Source: Bacillus safensis FO-36b (GTDB lineage Bacteria; Bacillota; Bacilli; Bacillales; Bacillaceae). Taken from it: a DNA stretch of 64,000 bases. The position numbers were made by a program, and so were the translations under genes. Shown here in pieces: positions 37,381 to 45,924 of the stretch. The first letter of the stretch is position 1, and every line of letters starts with the position of its first letter. The stretch is from assembly GCF_000691165.1 (NCBI RefSeq), contig NZ_ASJD01000003.1:372001-436000 (forward strand), read 5' to 3'. Under the pieces are notes generated by a model that did not search any database, was not told the origin of the DNA, and saw nothing but the letters and a program-made list of their open reading frames with translations.

Positions 37381-38310
37381 ATGATAAATGGTGTTCTTTT
37401 ATTACATAAAGAAAGAGGCATGACCTCACACGACTGCGTGTTTAAAGTAAGAAAAATTTTACACACAAAAAAAGTCGGCCATACAGGCACCCTCGACCCA
37501 GAGGTTTCAGGTGTTCTGCCTATTTGTATCGGAAGAGCAACGAAGATTGTAGAATACTTAACAGATAAATCGAAAACATACGATGCAGAAATCACGATTG
37601 GTTTTTCTACAACAACAGAAGACCAAACAGGTGAGATCGTAGAAGAAAAAAAGGTGGAAAAACCGATCTCAGAAAAAGAAATTGATGCGGCGCTGAAGCA
37701 GTTTGAAGGAACCATTGAACAAATTCCTCCCATGTTTTCTGCTGTGAAAATTGGCGGGAAAAAGCTCTATGAGTATGCAAGAGAGGGCATCGAAATTGAG
37801 CGGCCAAGCCGAGAAATTACTATTCACCGTATTGAGCGGACTACACCTGTCACATATGAGGATGGCAGCGTGTCATTTAGGTTTACTGTTCTATGCTCAA
37901 AGGGAACGTATGTGAGGACTTTAGCGGTTGATATCGGGAAGAAACTAGGGTTTCCAGCCCACATGTCACATCTTATTCGTACGGGGTCTGGTGATTTTAC
38001 ACTTGATGAATGTATTACGCTGGATGAGCTGCGAGATATAAGCGAGGAAGGAACTGTAGATGAGCACCTTGTCCCGATCGAGCGTGCGCTCAATCATTTG
38101 CCGAAATGGGAGATAAATGATACATTAGCAAGTAAAGTGGAAAACGGTGCAGTCCTGCCAATGCCTGATGAATTTGCTCATTTCGCAGAGGAGGATCGTG
38201 TCGCTGTATTTGCTCCTTCAGGTCGTTGTCTGGCAATATATATGAAGCACCCGACCAAACAGAACCTGATGAAGCCGGCGAAAATCTTATCTCAGGACAA
38301 GCAATCTTAA
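37381..38310 (+). CDS. truB: tRNA pseudouridine-55 synthase
   Basis: Makes pseudouridine 55 in the T-loop of tRNAs. The 309-residue protein has the N-terminal GVLLLHKERGMTSHDCVFKVR, the catalytic Asp in KVGHTGTLDPEVSGVLPICIG, the FEGTIEQIPPMFSAVKIGGKKLYEYAREG block and a C-terminal PUA-like domain. A ribosome site AAAGGAGAG precedes the ATG. Next gene is ribC, as in B. subtilis. Confidence 0.98.
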   Translation: MINGVLLLHKERGMTSHDCVFKVRKILHTKKVGHTGTLDPEVSGVLPICIGRATKIVEYLTDKSKTYDAEITIGFSTTTEDQTGEIVEEKKVEKPISEKEIDAALKQFEGTIEQIPPMFSAVKIGGKKLYEYAREGIEIERPSREITIHRIERTTPVTYEDGSVSFRFTVLCSKGTYVRTLAVDIGKKLGFPAHMSHLIRTGSGDFTLDECITLDELRDISEEGTVDEHLVPIERALNHLPKWEINDTLASKVENGAVLPMPDEFAHFAEEDRVAVFAPSGRCLAIYMKHPTKQNLMKPAKILSQDKQS

Positions 38311-38327
38311 AGAAAAGGTGACATCTC

Positions 38328-39293
38328 GTGAAGACTATACATATTTCACACCCACATACATTGAATCAAAAGGATCAAGTCCCGTCTGTCATGGCTTTAG
38401 GGTACTTTGACGGTGTTCACCTCGGGCATCAAAAAGTCATTGACGAAGCGAAAAGCATTGCGAAAAAAGAAGGATTGGCCTTAGCAGTCATGACCTTTCA
38501 TCCGCATCCATCACATGTTTTGCAAAAGGCACGGGAACCAAAAGACTTAATTACACCGCTTGAGGATAAAATTGATTTTATCGAACAGCTGGGCGCTGAC
38601 TATTTATACATCGTACAATTCAGCGAGAGCTTTGCAGCTCTATCTCCTCAAGAGTTTGTGGATCAATATTTGGATGAATTGAATGTGAAGCACGCAGTAG
38701 CGGGGTTTGATTTTACGTTTGGCCGTTTTGGTGCAGGCACAATGGAAACGTTCGATGAATACGGAAAAGGCCGTATCAATGCAACCATCGTACCTAAGCT
38801 GTCCAATCAAGACCGAAAAGTCAGTTCCACTCTCATCCGTTCCGCATTAAAAAATGGGGATGTTGAATATGTGAGCGAGCTTTTAGGAAAACCTTATCAG
38901 CTTCGCGGCATTGTCATCCATGGAGACAAACGCGGACGGACGATCGGATTTCCGACAGCTAATGTCGGCTTATCTGCTGAATACATTATTCCGCCAACAG
39001 GGGTATATGCAGTAAGAGCAGAAGTAAAAGGTAAAGTATATGACGGCGTTTGTAATGTCGGCTATAAACCAACATTTTATGAAAAACGTCCTGATCAGCC
39101 GGCCATTGAAGTAAACCTTTTTGATTTTAACGAAGAAATATATGGCCAGCCGATTAAATTACAATGGTTCAAGCGCATTCGCAGTGAACGAAAATTTAAC
39201 GGAATCCAGGAGCTGACGGCTCAAATCAGTCAAGATAAAGAAGAAGCGATTCAGTTTTTTCAAGATCAGCTCAAGCAAACAAAAAAATCATAG
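38328..39293 (+). CDS. ribC: Bifunctional riboflavin kinase / FAD synthetase
   Basis: The 321-residue enzyme makes FMN and then FAD. The N-terminal adenylyltransferase domain has ALGYFDGVHLGHQKVI and MTFHPHP; a VSSTLIRSALKNGDVEYVSELLGKPY segment links to the C-terminal flavokinase domain with GRTIGFPTANVGL and CNVGYKPTFYE. Some schemes call it ribF. Start GTG with AAAGGTGACATCTC upstream. Confidence 0.97.
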   Translation: MKTIHISHPHTLNQKDQVPSVMALGYFDGVHLGHQKVIDEAKSIAKKEGLALAVMTFHPHPSHVLQKAREPKDLITPLEDKIDFIEQLGADYLYIVQFSESFAALSPQEFVDQYLDELNVKHAVAGFDFTFGRFGAGTMETFDEYGKGRINATIVPKLSNQDRKVSSTLIRSALKNGDVEYVSELLGKPYQLRGIVIHGDKRGRTIGFPTANVGLSAEYIIPPTGVYAVRAEVKGKVYDGVCNVGYKPTFYEKRPDQPAIEVNLFDFNEEIYGQPIKLQWFKRIRSERKFNGIQELTAQISQDKEEAIQFFQDQLKQTKKS

Positions 39294-39310
39294 AAAAACT
39301 GCTCTACCAT

Positions 39311-39339
39311 TTGCAAATTCAGCATATTTTTAGTATGAT
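39311..39339 (+). promoter_or_regulatory. SigA-type promoter of rpsO
   Basis: -35 TTGCAA (39311-39316), 17 bases, -10 TATGAT (39334-39339). Confidence 0.7.
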
Positions 39340-39345
39340 TATTCC

Positions 39346-39703
<358 letters not shown>

Positions 39704-39707
39704 TCGT

Positions 39708-39734
39708 AAAAAGCGGGAGGATTCCCGCTTTTTT
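39708..39734 (+). terminator. Intrinsic terminator after rpsO
   Basis: AAAGCGGGA / TCCCGCTTT with a short loop and a T-rich tail. Confidence 0.9.
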
Positions 39735-39802
39735 ATCGTATAATCACTAATATTTTATGGTTAAAATGTTGAAAGAATGGCAAAAACCCTTCTACATACA
39801 GC

Positions 39803-39839
39803 TTTCACATTGATATGTGAAAATCATTTTGTTCATAAT
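39803..39839 (+). promoter_or_regulatory. pnp promoter region with palindrome
   Basis: TTTCACAT-TGAT-ATGTGAAA (39803-39822) is a perfect inverted repeat. It overlaps a -35-like TTGATA (39810-39815), which with CATAAT (39834-39839) at 18 bases forms a SigA promoter candidate. The palindrome over the -35 box could be an operator. Confidence 0.5.
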
Positions 39840-39884
39840 AAGAACTAACTAAAACTTTACGATAAGAGAGGAGTTTATCTCAGA

Positions 39885-42002
39885 ATGGGACAAGAGAAAC
39901 ATGTCTTCACCATAGACTGGGCTGGACGTCAACTGACAGTTGAAACTGGCCAGCTTGCGAAGCAAGCAAACGGAGCGGTCCTCGTACGCTACGGAGATAC
40001 GGCTGTGCTTAGCTCAGCAACAGCTTCTAAAGAACCAAAACCACTTGATTTCTTCCCGCTCACTGTGAACTACGAAGAAAGACTATACGCAGTAGGTAAA
40101 ATTCCTGGCGGCTTCATTAAAAGAGAAGGCCGTCCAAGTGAAAAGGCGATCCTTGCCAGCCGCTTAATTGACAGACCAATTCGTCCGCTGTTTGCAGATG
40201 GATTTAGAAACGAAGTACAAGTCATTAGTATCGTCATGAGTGTGGATCAAGATTGCTCATCTGAAATGGCTGCAATGTTTGGCTCATCTTTAGCTTTATG
40301 TGTGTCTGACATTCCATTTGAGGGACCAATCGCCGGCGTTACAGTAGGACGAGTGGATGGAAAGCTTATCATTAACCCGAATGTGGAGCAGCTTGAACAA
40401 AGTGACATCAATCTTGTGGTTGCCGGAACAAAAGATGCGATCAACATGGTAGAAGCTGGTGCTGATGAAGTACCGGAAGAAACAATGCTTGAAGCGATCA
40501 TGTACGGTCACCAGGAGATCAAACGCTTAATCGAATTCCAAGAAGAAATTGTGAAGGCAGTCGGTAAGGAAAAAATCGATATTCCTTTATATGAAGTAGA
40601 TCAAACGTTAGCAGACGAAGTAAAAGCACTTGCTGAAGCTGACCTGCTGAAAGCGATTCAAGTACATGAGAAGCATGCGCGTGAGGATGCAATCAGTGCT
40701 GTGAAAAAAGCTGTAGTTGAGAAGTTTGAAGCAGAAGAACGTGACGAAGCAACGATTAAACAAGCGAAAGATGTATTAAACAAGCTTGTCAAAAACGAAG
40801 TTCGCCGTCTGATTACTGAAGAGAAAGTACGTCCAGATGGACGCGGCGTAGATCAAATCCGTCCACTTTCTTCAGAAGTAGGACTTCTGCCAAGAACGCA
40901 CGGTTCAGGCCTATTTACAAGAGGACAAACACAGGCGCTCAGTATTTGTACATTAGGTGCACTTGGCGATGTGCAAATTCTTGATGGTTTAGGTGTTGAA
41001 GAATCAAAACGCTTCATGCACCATTACAACTTCCCGCAATTCAGTGTTGGTGAGACAGGTCCAATGCGCGGTCCAGGCCGTCGTGAGATCGGGCATGGTG
41101 CACTAGGTGAACGTGCACTAGAACCAGTCATTCCATCCGAAAAAGATTTCCCTTATACGGTTCGCCTCGTTTCAGAGGTATTAGAATCTAACGGATCTAC
41201 TTCACAAGCAAGTATTTGCGCAAGCACACTTGCGATGATGGATGCCGGTGTTCCAATTAAAGCACCAGTTGCAGGGATTGCAATGGGACTTGTGAAATCT
41301 GGTGAATACTACACAGTGCTGACAGACATTCAAGGAATGGAAGATGCACTTGGAGATATGGACTTTAAAGTTGCAGGTACATCAAAAGGTGTAACAGCCC
41401 TTCAAATGGACATCAAAATCGATGGTCTATCAAAAGACATCTTAGAAGAGGCTCTTCAACAAGCGAAAAAAGGAAGAATGGAAATTTTAGACAGTATGCT
41501 GTCGACAATTCCTGCTTCTAGAGGAGAATTGTCTCGTTATGCACCTAAAATCTTAACGATGACAATCAATCCGGATAAAATTCGCGATGTCATTGGACCA
41601 AGCGGTAAACAAATCAATAAAATCATTGAAGATACCGGTGTGAAAATCGATATTGAACAAGATGGTACAATCTTTATTTCTTCTACAGAAGAAGATATGA
41701 ACCAAAAAGCGAAGAAAATCATTGAAGATCTTGTGAGAGAAGTTGAAGTAGGACAGCTTTACCTAGGTAAAGTCAAACGCATTGAAAAATTCGGTGCCTT
41801 CCTTGAAATCTTCAGTGGAAAAGATGGACTTGTTCATATTTCTGAGCTTGCGCTTGAGCGTGTTGGCAAAGTAGAAGATGTCGTGAAACTTGGCGATGAA
41901 TTACTTGTCAAAGTCACTGAAATCGATAAACAAGGCCGTGTGAACCTTTCTCGAAAAGCTGTTTTACGTGAAGAAAAGGAAAAAGAAGAAAAGCAGTCTT
42001 AA
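39885..42002 (+). CDS. pnp: Polynucleotide phosphorylase
   Basis: A 705-residue 3'-5' phosphorolytic exoribonuclease. Order: first RNase PH domain ([29 protein letters not shown]), helical linker, second RNase PH domain with catalytic features ([42 protein letters not shown]), KH domain ([25 protein letters not shown]) and S1 domain ([30 protein letters not shown]). Ribosome site AGAGAGGAG precedes the ATG. Confidence 0.99.
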   Translation: MGQEKHVFTIDWAGRQLTVETGQLAKQANGAVLVRYGDTAVLSSATASKEPKPLDFFPLTVNYEERLYAVGKIPGGFIKREGRPSEKAILASRLIDRPIRPLFADGFRNEVQVISIVMSVDQDCSSEMAAMFGSSLALCVSDIPFEGPIAGVTVGRVDGKLIINPNVEQLEQSDINLVVAGTKDAINMVEAGADEVPEETMLEAIMYGHQEIKRLIEFQEEIVKAVGKEKIDIPLYEVDQTLADEVKALAEADLLKAIQVHEKHAREDAISAVKKAVVEKFEAEERDEATIKQAKDVLNKLVKNEVRRLITEEKVRPDGRGVDQIRPLSSEVGLLPRTHGSGLFTRGQTQALSICTLGALGDVQILDGLGVEESKRFMHHYNFPQFSVGETGPMRGPGRREIGHGALGERALEPVIPSEKDFPYTVRLVSEVLESNGSTSQASICASTLAMMDAGVPIKAPVAGIAMGLVKSGEYYTVLTDIQGMEDALGDMDFKVAGTSKGVTALQMDIKIDGLSKDILEEALQQAKKGRMEILDSMLSTIPASRGELSRYAPKILTMTINPDKIRDVIGPSGKQINKIIEDTGVKIDIEQDGTIFISSTEEDMNQKAKKIIEDLVREVEVGQLYLGKVKRIEKFGAFLEIFSGKDGLVHISELALERVGKVEDVVKLGDELLVKVTEIDKQGRVNLSRKAVLREEKEKEEKQS

Positions 42003-42023
42003 TGAGATCAAATAAAATGTGTT

Positions 42024-42055
42024 AGAAGCCAGGTATCCGTGCCAGGCTTCTTTCT
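42024..42055 (+). terminator. Intrinsic terminator after pnp
   Basis: AGAAGCC-A-GG and CC-A-GGCTTCT around an 8-base loop, then TTCTTTTC. Confidence 0.75.
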
Positions 42056-42126
42056 TTTCTTGCGCTAACAATAGTTCTAGCTTGTTTCTCCCCATCATAA
42101 TTTGTGGTATAGGGGAGGGACAACCA

Positions 42127-43080
42127 TTGAAAAAAACGTTACCATTCATTGTGTTTGTATTTTTACTGCTCGTGTCATATCAAACGATGAAGCAGCCGGC
42201 TGCTGTTACATATATTGAATCAATGAAAGAGCATGCCGAGGTTGCATCTGTTTCAAAAGATATTTTATATCAGGAGATTGAATCGAAGTCTTCTGACTAT
42301 GAAGTAAAGGCGCAAAATGCTAAGATTGATAAAGTGTGGAAAAAGATGCCTGGCTTAAATGGACAGACAGTTGATGTCGATGTCTCTTATGAAAAAATGA
42401 AGAAACAGGGGTCATTCGATGAAAAGCTGCTTGTTTTTAATGAAACAAAACCATCTATTCATTTACATGAGCTTGGTCCAGAGCCCATTTATAAGGGACA
42501 TCCAGATAAAAAAATGAATGCATTCCTCATCAACGTAGCTTGGGGTGACGAGCATTTAATCAACATGTTAAAGACGCTGGAAAAGCATCAAGTCAAGGCG
42601 ACCTTTTTCTTAGAAGGCAAATGGGTGAAAAAAAGCACAGAGCTTGCTAAAAAAATCGCGGCAGATGGTCATGAAATTGGAAATCATTCATACAATCACC
42701 CAGATATGCGCACACTGACAAGAGAACGAGCATTAGAGCAGATAACGAAAACAAATCGCCAAATTGAAGAATCCCTTGGGAAGAAACCAAAATGGTTTGC
42801 GCCTCCAAGCGGCAGCTTTAAAGAAGAAACAGTCAAGCTTGCCAAACAAGAAGGCATGGAAACCATTATGTGGACAGTAGACACCATCGACTGGCAAAAA
42901 CCATCCCCGGCTATTTTACAAAAGCGGGTGCTTGGGAAAATTCACAATGGGGCGATGATATTAATGCATCCAACAGATGCAACAGCGAAAAGTCTTGACG
43001 CACTTATCACTCAAATTAAAGAAAGAGGATATGAATTAGGGACGGTTTCAGACCTCCTAAGTGAAAAAAGACATCCGTGA
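42127..43080 (+). CDS. ylxY: YlxY, polysaccharide deacetylase-like protein
   Basis: A 317-residue exported protein: charged N-terminus and hydrophobic helix (MKKTLPFIVFVFLLLVSY), a linker, then a NodB-type deacetylase fold from about residue 130. NodB motifs: VAWGDEHLINMLKTL (the usual first Asp pair is altered), GHEIGNHSYNHPDMRTL with the metal histidines, WFAPPSGSFKEETVKLA, and TVDTIDWQKPS. It is B. subtilis YlxY/PdaE-like, linked to sporulation. TTG 42127 follows GGGGAGGGAC; the longer frame to 42019 runs through the pnp terminator. Confidence 0.9.
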   Translation: MKKTLPFIVFVFLLLVSYQTMKQPAAVTYIESMKEHAEVASVSKDILYQEIESKSSDYEVKAQNAKIDKVWKKMPGLNGQTVDVDVSYEKMKKQGSFDEKLLVFNETKPSIHLHELGPEPIYKGHPDKKMNAFLINVAWGDEHLINMLKTLEKHQVKATFFLEGKWVKKSTELAKKIAADGHEIGNHSYNHPDMRTLTRERALEQITKTNRQIEESLGKKPKWFAPPSGSFKEETVKLAKQEGMETIMWTVDTIDWQKPSPAILQKRVLGKIHNGAMILMHPTDATAKSLDALITQIKERGYELGTVSDLLSEKRHP

Positions 43081-43113
43081 TGCGATCTGTTTGTTGAATA
43101 GGAGGAGCAAAAC

Positions 43114-44346
43114 TTGGTCAAAACGTATACATGCCAAAACGGAGTAAGAATTGTACTCGAAAACAATCCCACTGTAAGGTCTGTCGCAATTGGCGTCTGG
43201 ATTGGAACAGGCTCTAGACATGAGACACCTGAAATTAATGGAATCTCACACTTTTTAGAGCATATGTTCTTTAAAGGAACAAAGACAAGATCTGCACGTG
43301 ATATCGCAGAATCCTTTGACCGCATTGGTGGTCAGGTGAATGCCTTTACATCAAAAGAATACACTTGCTACTATGCGAAGGTGCTTGATTCACATGCTGG
43401 CTACGCCCTCGATGTATTAAGCGACATGTTCTTTCACTCAGCTTTTGATGAAGAAGAGCTGAAAAAAGAAAAAAATGTGGTGTACGAAGAAATTAAAATG
43501 TATGAGGATACTCCTGATGACATCGTTCATGATTTATTAAGCAAAGCCATTTATGGTGATCATTCATTAGGATATCCAATTTTAGGAACAGAGGAAACAC
43601 TCTCAACCTTTAACGGAGACTCGCTTAGAAAATACATGGATGAATTCTATACCCCGGACCGCGTCGTGATCTCAGTTGCAGGGAACGTAGATGAGACCTT
43701 TATTCGCGAGGTTGAAAAGCTGTTCGGTTCTTATGAAGGAAAAGGGAAAAAGCAGCCTGTAGAAGCTCCAGCATTTCATTATGGCAAGCTCACACGCAAA
43801 AAGGAAACGGAACAAGCGCACCTATGCCTGGGCTTTAATGGCCTTCCAGCTGGAGATAAGGGCATCTATGACTTAATCGTCTTAAATAATGTTCTTGGCG
43901 GAAGCATGAGCAGCCGATTATTCCAAGATGTAAGAGAGGACAAAGGACTTGCTTATTCCGTCTTCAGCTATCACAGTTCATTTGCAGATAATGGAATGCT
44001 GACGATTTATGGCGGAACTGGAGCGAAACAGCTAAACCTGCTCTCTGAGACCATCTTACAAACATTAGACGTCTTAAAACGTGAGGGAATCACGCAGAAA
44101 GAACTAGAGAACTCTAAGGAGCAAATGAAAGGCAACCTTATGCTCAGCCTTGAAAGCACAAACAGCAAAATGAGCCGAAACGGTAAAAATGAACTGCTCC
44201 TTGGCAAACATCGGACACTCGATGAAATTATTGATGAAATCAACAGCGTCACATTAGACGGCGTGAATAACTTATCTAAACGCATCTTTACAGAAGATTA
44301 TGCGCTCTCGCTTATTAGTCCGACGGGTGATGTACCTTCTGCTTAA
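43114..44346 (+). CDS. mlpA: M16 family zinc peptidase MlpA (YmxG)
   Basis: A 410-residue processing-peptidase-like protease with the inverted zinc motif HFLEH (GISHFLEHMFFKGT) and the downstream Glu in KNVVYEEIKMYEDTPDD. The C-terminal half is the inactive M16 repeat (DVREDKGLAYSVFSYHSSFADNGMLTIYGG). TTG start with AGGAGGAGC upstream. In B. subtilis it is followed by ymxH; here the accessory island begins instead. Confidence 0.97.
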   Translation: MVKTYTCQNGVRIVLENNPTVRSVAIGVWIGTGSRHETPEINGISHFLEHMFFKGTKTRSARDIAESFDRIGGQVNAFTSKEYTCYYAKVLDSHAGYALDVLSDMFFHSAFDEEELKKEKNVVYEEIKMYEDTPDDIVHDLLSKAIYGDHSLGYPILGTEETLSTFNGDSLRKYMDEFYTPDRVVISVAGNVDETFIREVEKLFGSYEGKGKKQPVEAPAFHYGKLTRKKETEQAHLCLGFNGLPAGDKGIYDLIVLNNVLGGSMSSRLFQDVREDKGLAYSVFSYHSSFADNGMLTIYGGTGAKQLNLLSETILQTLDVLKREGITQKELENSKEQMKGNLMLSLESTNSKMSRNGKNELLLGKHRTLDEIIDEINSVTLDGVNNLSKRIFTEDYALSLISPTGDVPSA

Positions 44347-44348
44347 AC

Positions 44349-44384
44349 AAAAAAGGCATGTCTTTTAAAGAGATGCCTTTTTTT
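44349..44384. terminator. Bidirectional terminator between mlpA and the first carrier-protein gene
   Basis: AAAAAGGCATGTCTTT / AAAGAGATGCCTTTTTTT: A-run on one side and T-run on the other, so it can stop both convergent transcripts. Confidence 0.85.
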
Positions 44385-44397
44385 GATACAAAAAAGA

Positions 44398-44661
44398 TTA
44401 ATCAGCTAACTTGTTTTGCAGCTGATGAACAATTTTATTGATTGTTGAAAAGTGCTCTGTCAGTAATTCCTCATCTGCAAATTGAATATCAAAAACCTCT
44501 TCTAATTCCAAAATGAGTGAAACTGCTTTAATCGAATCGAGACCGTGATTTGTTAATTCCTCATCTGCACCAATAGAAACCTTGCTGCTATCATCCAAAG
44601 AACGCAGAACCAAATCTTTTACTTGACTTGAAAGTGAAAGGACATCTGTCGTTTCATTCAT
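44398..44661 (-). CDS. Stand-alone acyl/aminoacyl carrier protein 1
   Basis: An 87-residue carrier protein with the phosphopantetheine attachment motif NHGLDSIKAVSLILELEEVFDIQF (Ser of GLDS) and a four-helix length. It is unlike AcpP of fatty acid synthesis (no DSLDTVELVM block), resembling the D-alanyl/aminoacyl carrier type. ATG 44661 follows AAAGGGAG; an in-frame TTG at 44667 is too close to it. It has its own minus-strand promoter and shares a terminator with mlpA. A plausible partner is the class-II synthetase-like ligase at 63029. Confidence 0.88.
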   Translation of the reverse strand: MNETTDVLSLSSQVKDLVLRSLDDSSKVSIGADEELTNHGLDSIKAVSLILELEEVFDIQFADEELLTEHFSTINKIVHQLQNKLAD

Positions 44662-44706
44662 CTGCAACGCTCCCTTTTACAAATTTTCTATCATTTACAT
44701 AAATTA

Positions 44707-44735
44707 ACTATATTAGAATGGAAAAACATTGTAAA
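44707..44735 (-). promoter_or_regulatory. SigA-type promoter of carrier protein 1 (minus strand)
   Basis: On the minus strand: -35 TTTACA (44735-44730), 17 bases, -10 TATAGT (44712-44707). Leader of about 40 bases to the ATG. Confidence 0.7.
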
Positions 44736-44830
44736 GCAGTTTCGACATAAATAGGAATTGTTGATCATTCTATTCAAATGAAATATTTGGTAGAGTGAGA
44801 AGAAAAGAGACTGGAAGGATGAATCAATCC

Positions 44831-45751
44831 ATGAATAAAACAGACCTTATGCAGCACATTCCCTTATTAAAAGAAGCGGTCAGCATAGACCACATTGATA
44901 AAGGATATTCTCGGGATGAAAAATGGGTCATGACTACGGTGTCAGGTGAAAAATATGTCCTTCGATTCACAGATCAAGACCAGTATGACAAAATAAAGAT
45001 GCAGTTTGAGCTGCTTTCCGAATTAAGACGTCATGGTGTTCAGTGTGCTGATCCAGTGAATATCGGTGTTCTAGAAGCAAAACAGCAAGTGTACTATATT
45101 TTATCGTTTATAGAAGGCCAGGAAGCAAAAGAAATCATGAGTCAGTTAACTGAAGAACAGCAGTATGCTATCGGGGTAAGTGCAGGTCAGGATTTACGAA
45201 ATATGCACAAATATCCGGCACCTTCACACATTGAACCTTGGGAAGATCGTGTCATTAAAAAGCATCATCGATATTTAACTGCTTACCGAGAAAGCGGTAT
45301 CTCCCTTGAAGGGGATGAAAAAGTGGCTCAGTTTATAGCAAAGCACTTACATATTGTGAAAGGCAGACCTAATCAATTTCAGCACGATGATTTTCATTTA
45401 GGGAACATTATTGTCAACAATCATAAATATGCAGGTGTTATTGATTTTAACAATTTTGACTGGGGAGATCCCATTCACGATTTTTATAAAGTAGCTCTTT
45501 TCAGCAGAGAAACAAGTGAAGCTTTTTCAGCTGGTCAAATCAATGGATATTTTGATGGGAACATTCCAGATGATTTTTGGCTGCTTTACTCTGTTTATGT
45601 CGCAATGAGTATCTTTTCATCGATTATGTGGGTTATTAAATTCGATCCGGGTCAAATGGATGAGATGATTGAAAGACTAGAAAATGTGCTAAAAGAACAT
45701 GATTATTTTAATCAAATAGAGCCTCAGTGGTATGCGCGTATCACTAGATAA
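44831..45751 (+). CDS. APH-fold small-molecule kinase 1
   Basis: A 306-residue protein of the aminoglycoside phosphotransferase/choline kinase fold: N-lobe with KYVLRFT lysine, Brenner motif FQHDDFHLGNIIVN (catalytic Asp and Asn) and metal motif AGVIDFNNFDWGDPIHDF. Such enzymes phosphorylate hydroxyls on sugars, antibiotics or choline-like substrates; it could be biosynthetic or self-resistance. The start is uncertain: ATG 44831 is 12 bases after GGAAGG, ATG 44819 is adjacent to it, and GTG 44795 is also in frame. A strong terminator follows. Confidence 0.85.
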   Translation: MNKTDLMQHIPLLKEAVSIDHIDKGYSRDEKWVMTTVSGEKYVLRFTDQDQYDKIKMQFELLSELRRHGVQCADPVNIGVLEAKQQVYYILSFIEGQEAKEIMSQLTEEQQYAIGVSAGQDLRNMHKYPAPSHIEPWEDRVIKKHHRYLTAYRESGISLEGDEKVAQFIAKHLHIVKGRPNQFQHDDFHLGNIIVNNHKYAGVIDFNNFDWGDPIHDFYKVALFSRETSEAFSAGQINGYFDGNIPDDFWLLYSVYVAMSIFSSIMWVIKFDPGQMDEMIERLENVLKEHDYFNQIEPQWYARITR

Positions 45752-45772
45752 CAGTGAAATATAGGACGATTG

Positions 45773-45800
45773 GGCAGTGATGGAAGTCACTGCCTTTTTT
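45773..45800 (+). terminator. Intrinsic terminator after the APH-fold kinase gene
   Basis: GGCAGTGA / TCACTGCC with a 6-base loop and T6. Confidence 0.92.
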
Positions 45801-45823
45801 GTTATAATGATGCAAATTACACA

Positions 45824-45852
45824 TTGTCATGACTAAAAACATTTTATATAAT
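45824..45852 (+). promoter_or_regulatory. Strong SigA-type promoter of the ABC exporter genes
   Basis: -35 TTGTCA (45824-45829), 17 bases, consensus -10 TATAAT (45847-45852). Its position shows that the upstream ATG at 45829 cannot be the translation start of the exporter gene. Confidence 0.85.
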
Positions 45853-45924
45853 CCAAACAAGGATCGAAAAAGATGTAAAAAAATTCCGTTTTTTGTTGAA
45901 AAAGAGCAAAAGGCTGGTGATGGA

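Noticed and set aside
42019-42126. N-terminal extension of YlxY upstream of TTG 42127
   Set aside because: It crosses the pnp terminator hairpin and lacks a ribosome site; the TTG gives a proper signal-anchor start.
45829-45924. N-terminal extension of the first ABC exporter gene starting at ATG 45829
   Set aside because: The ATG lies within a consensus promoter, there is no ribosome site, and the extra residues (KDRKRCKKIPFFVEKE) do not look like an exporter N-terminus.
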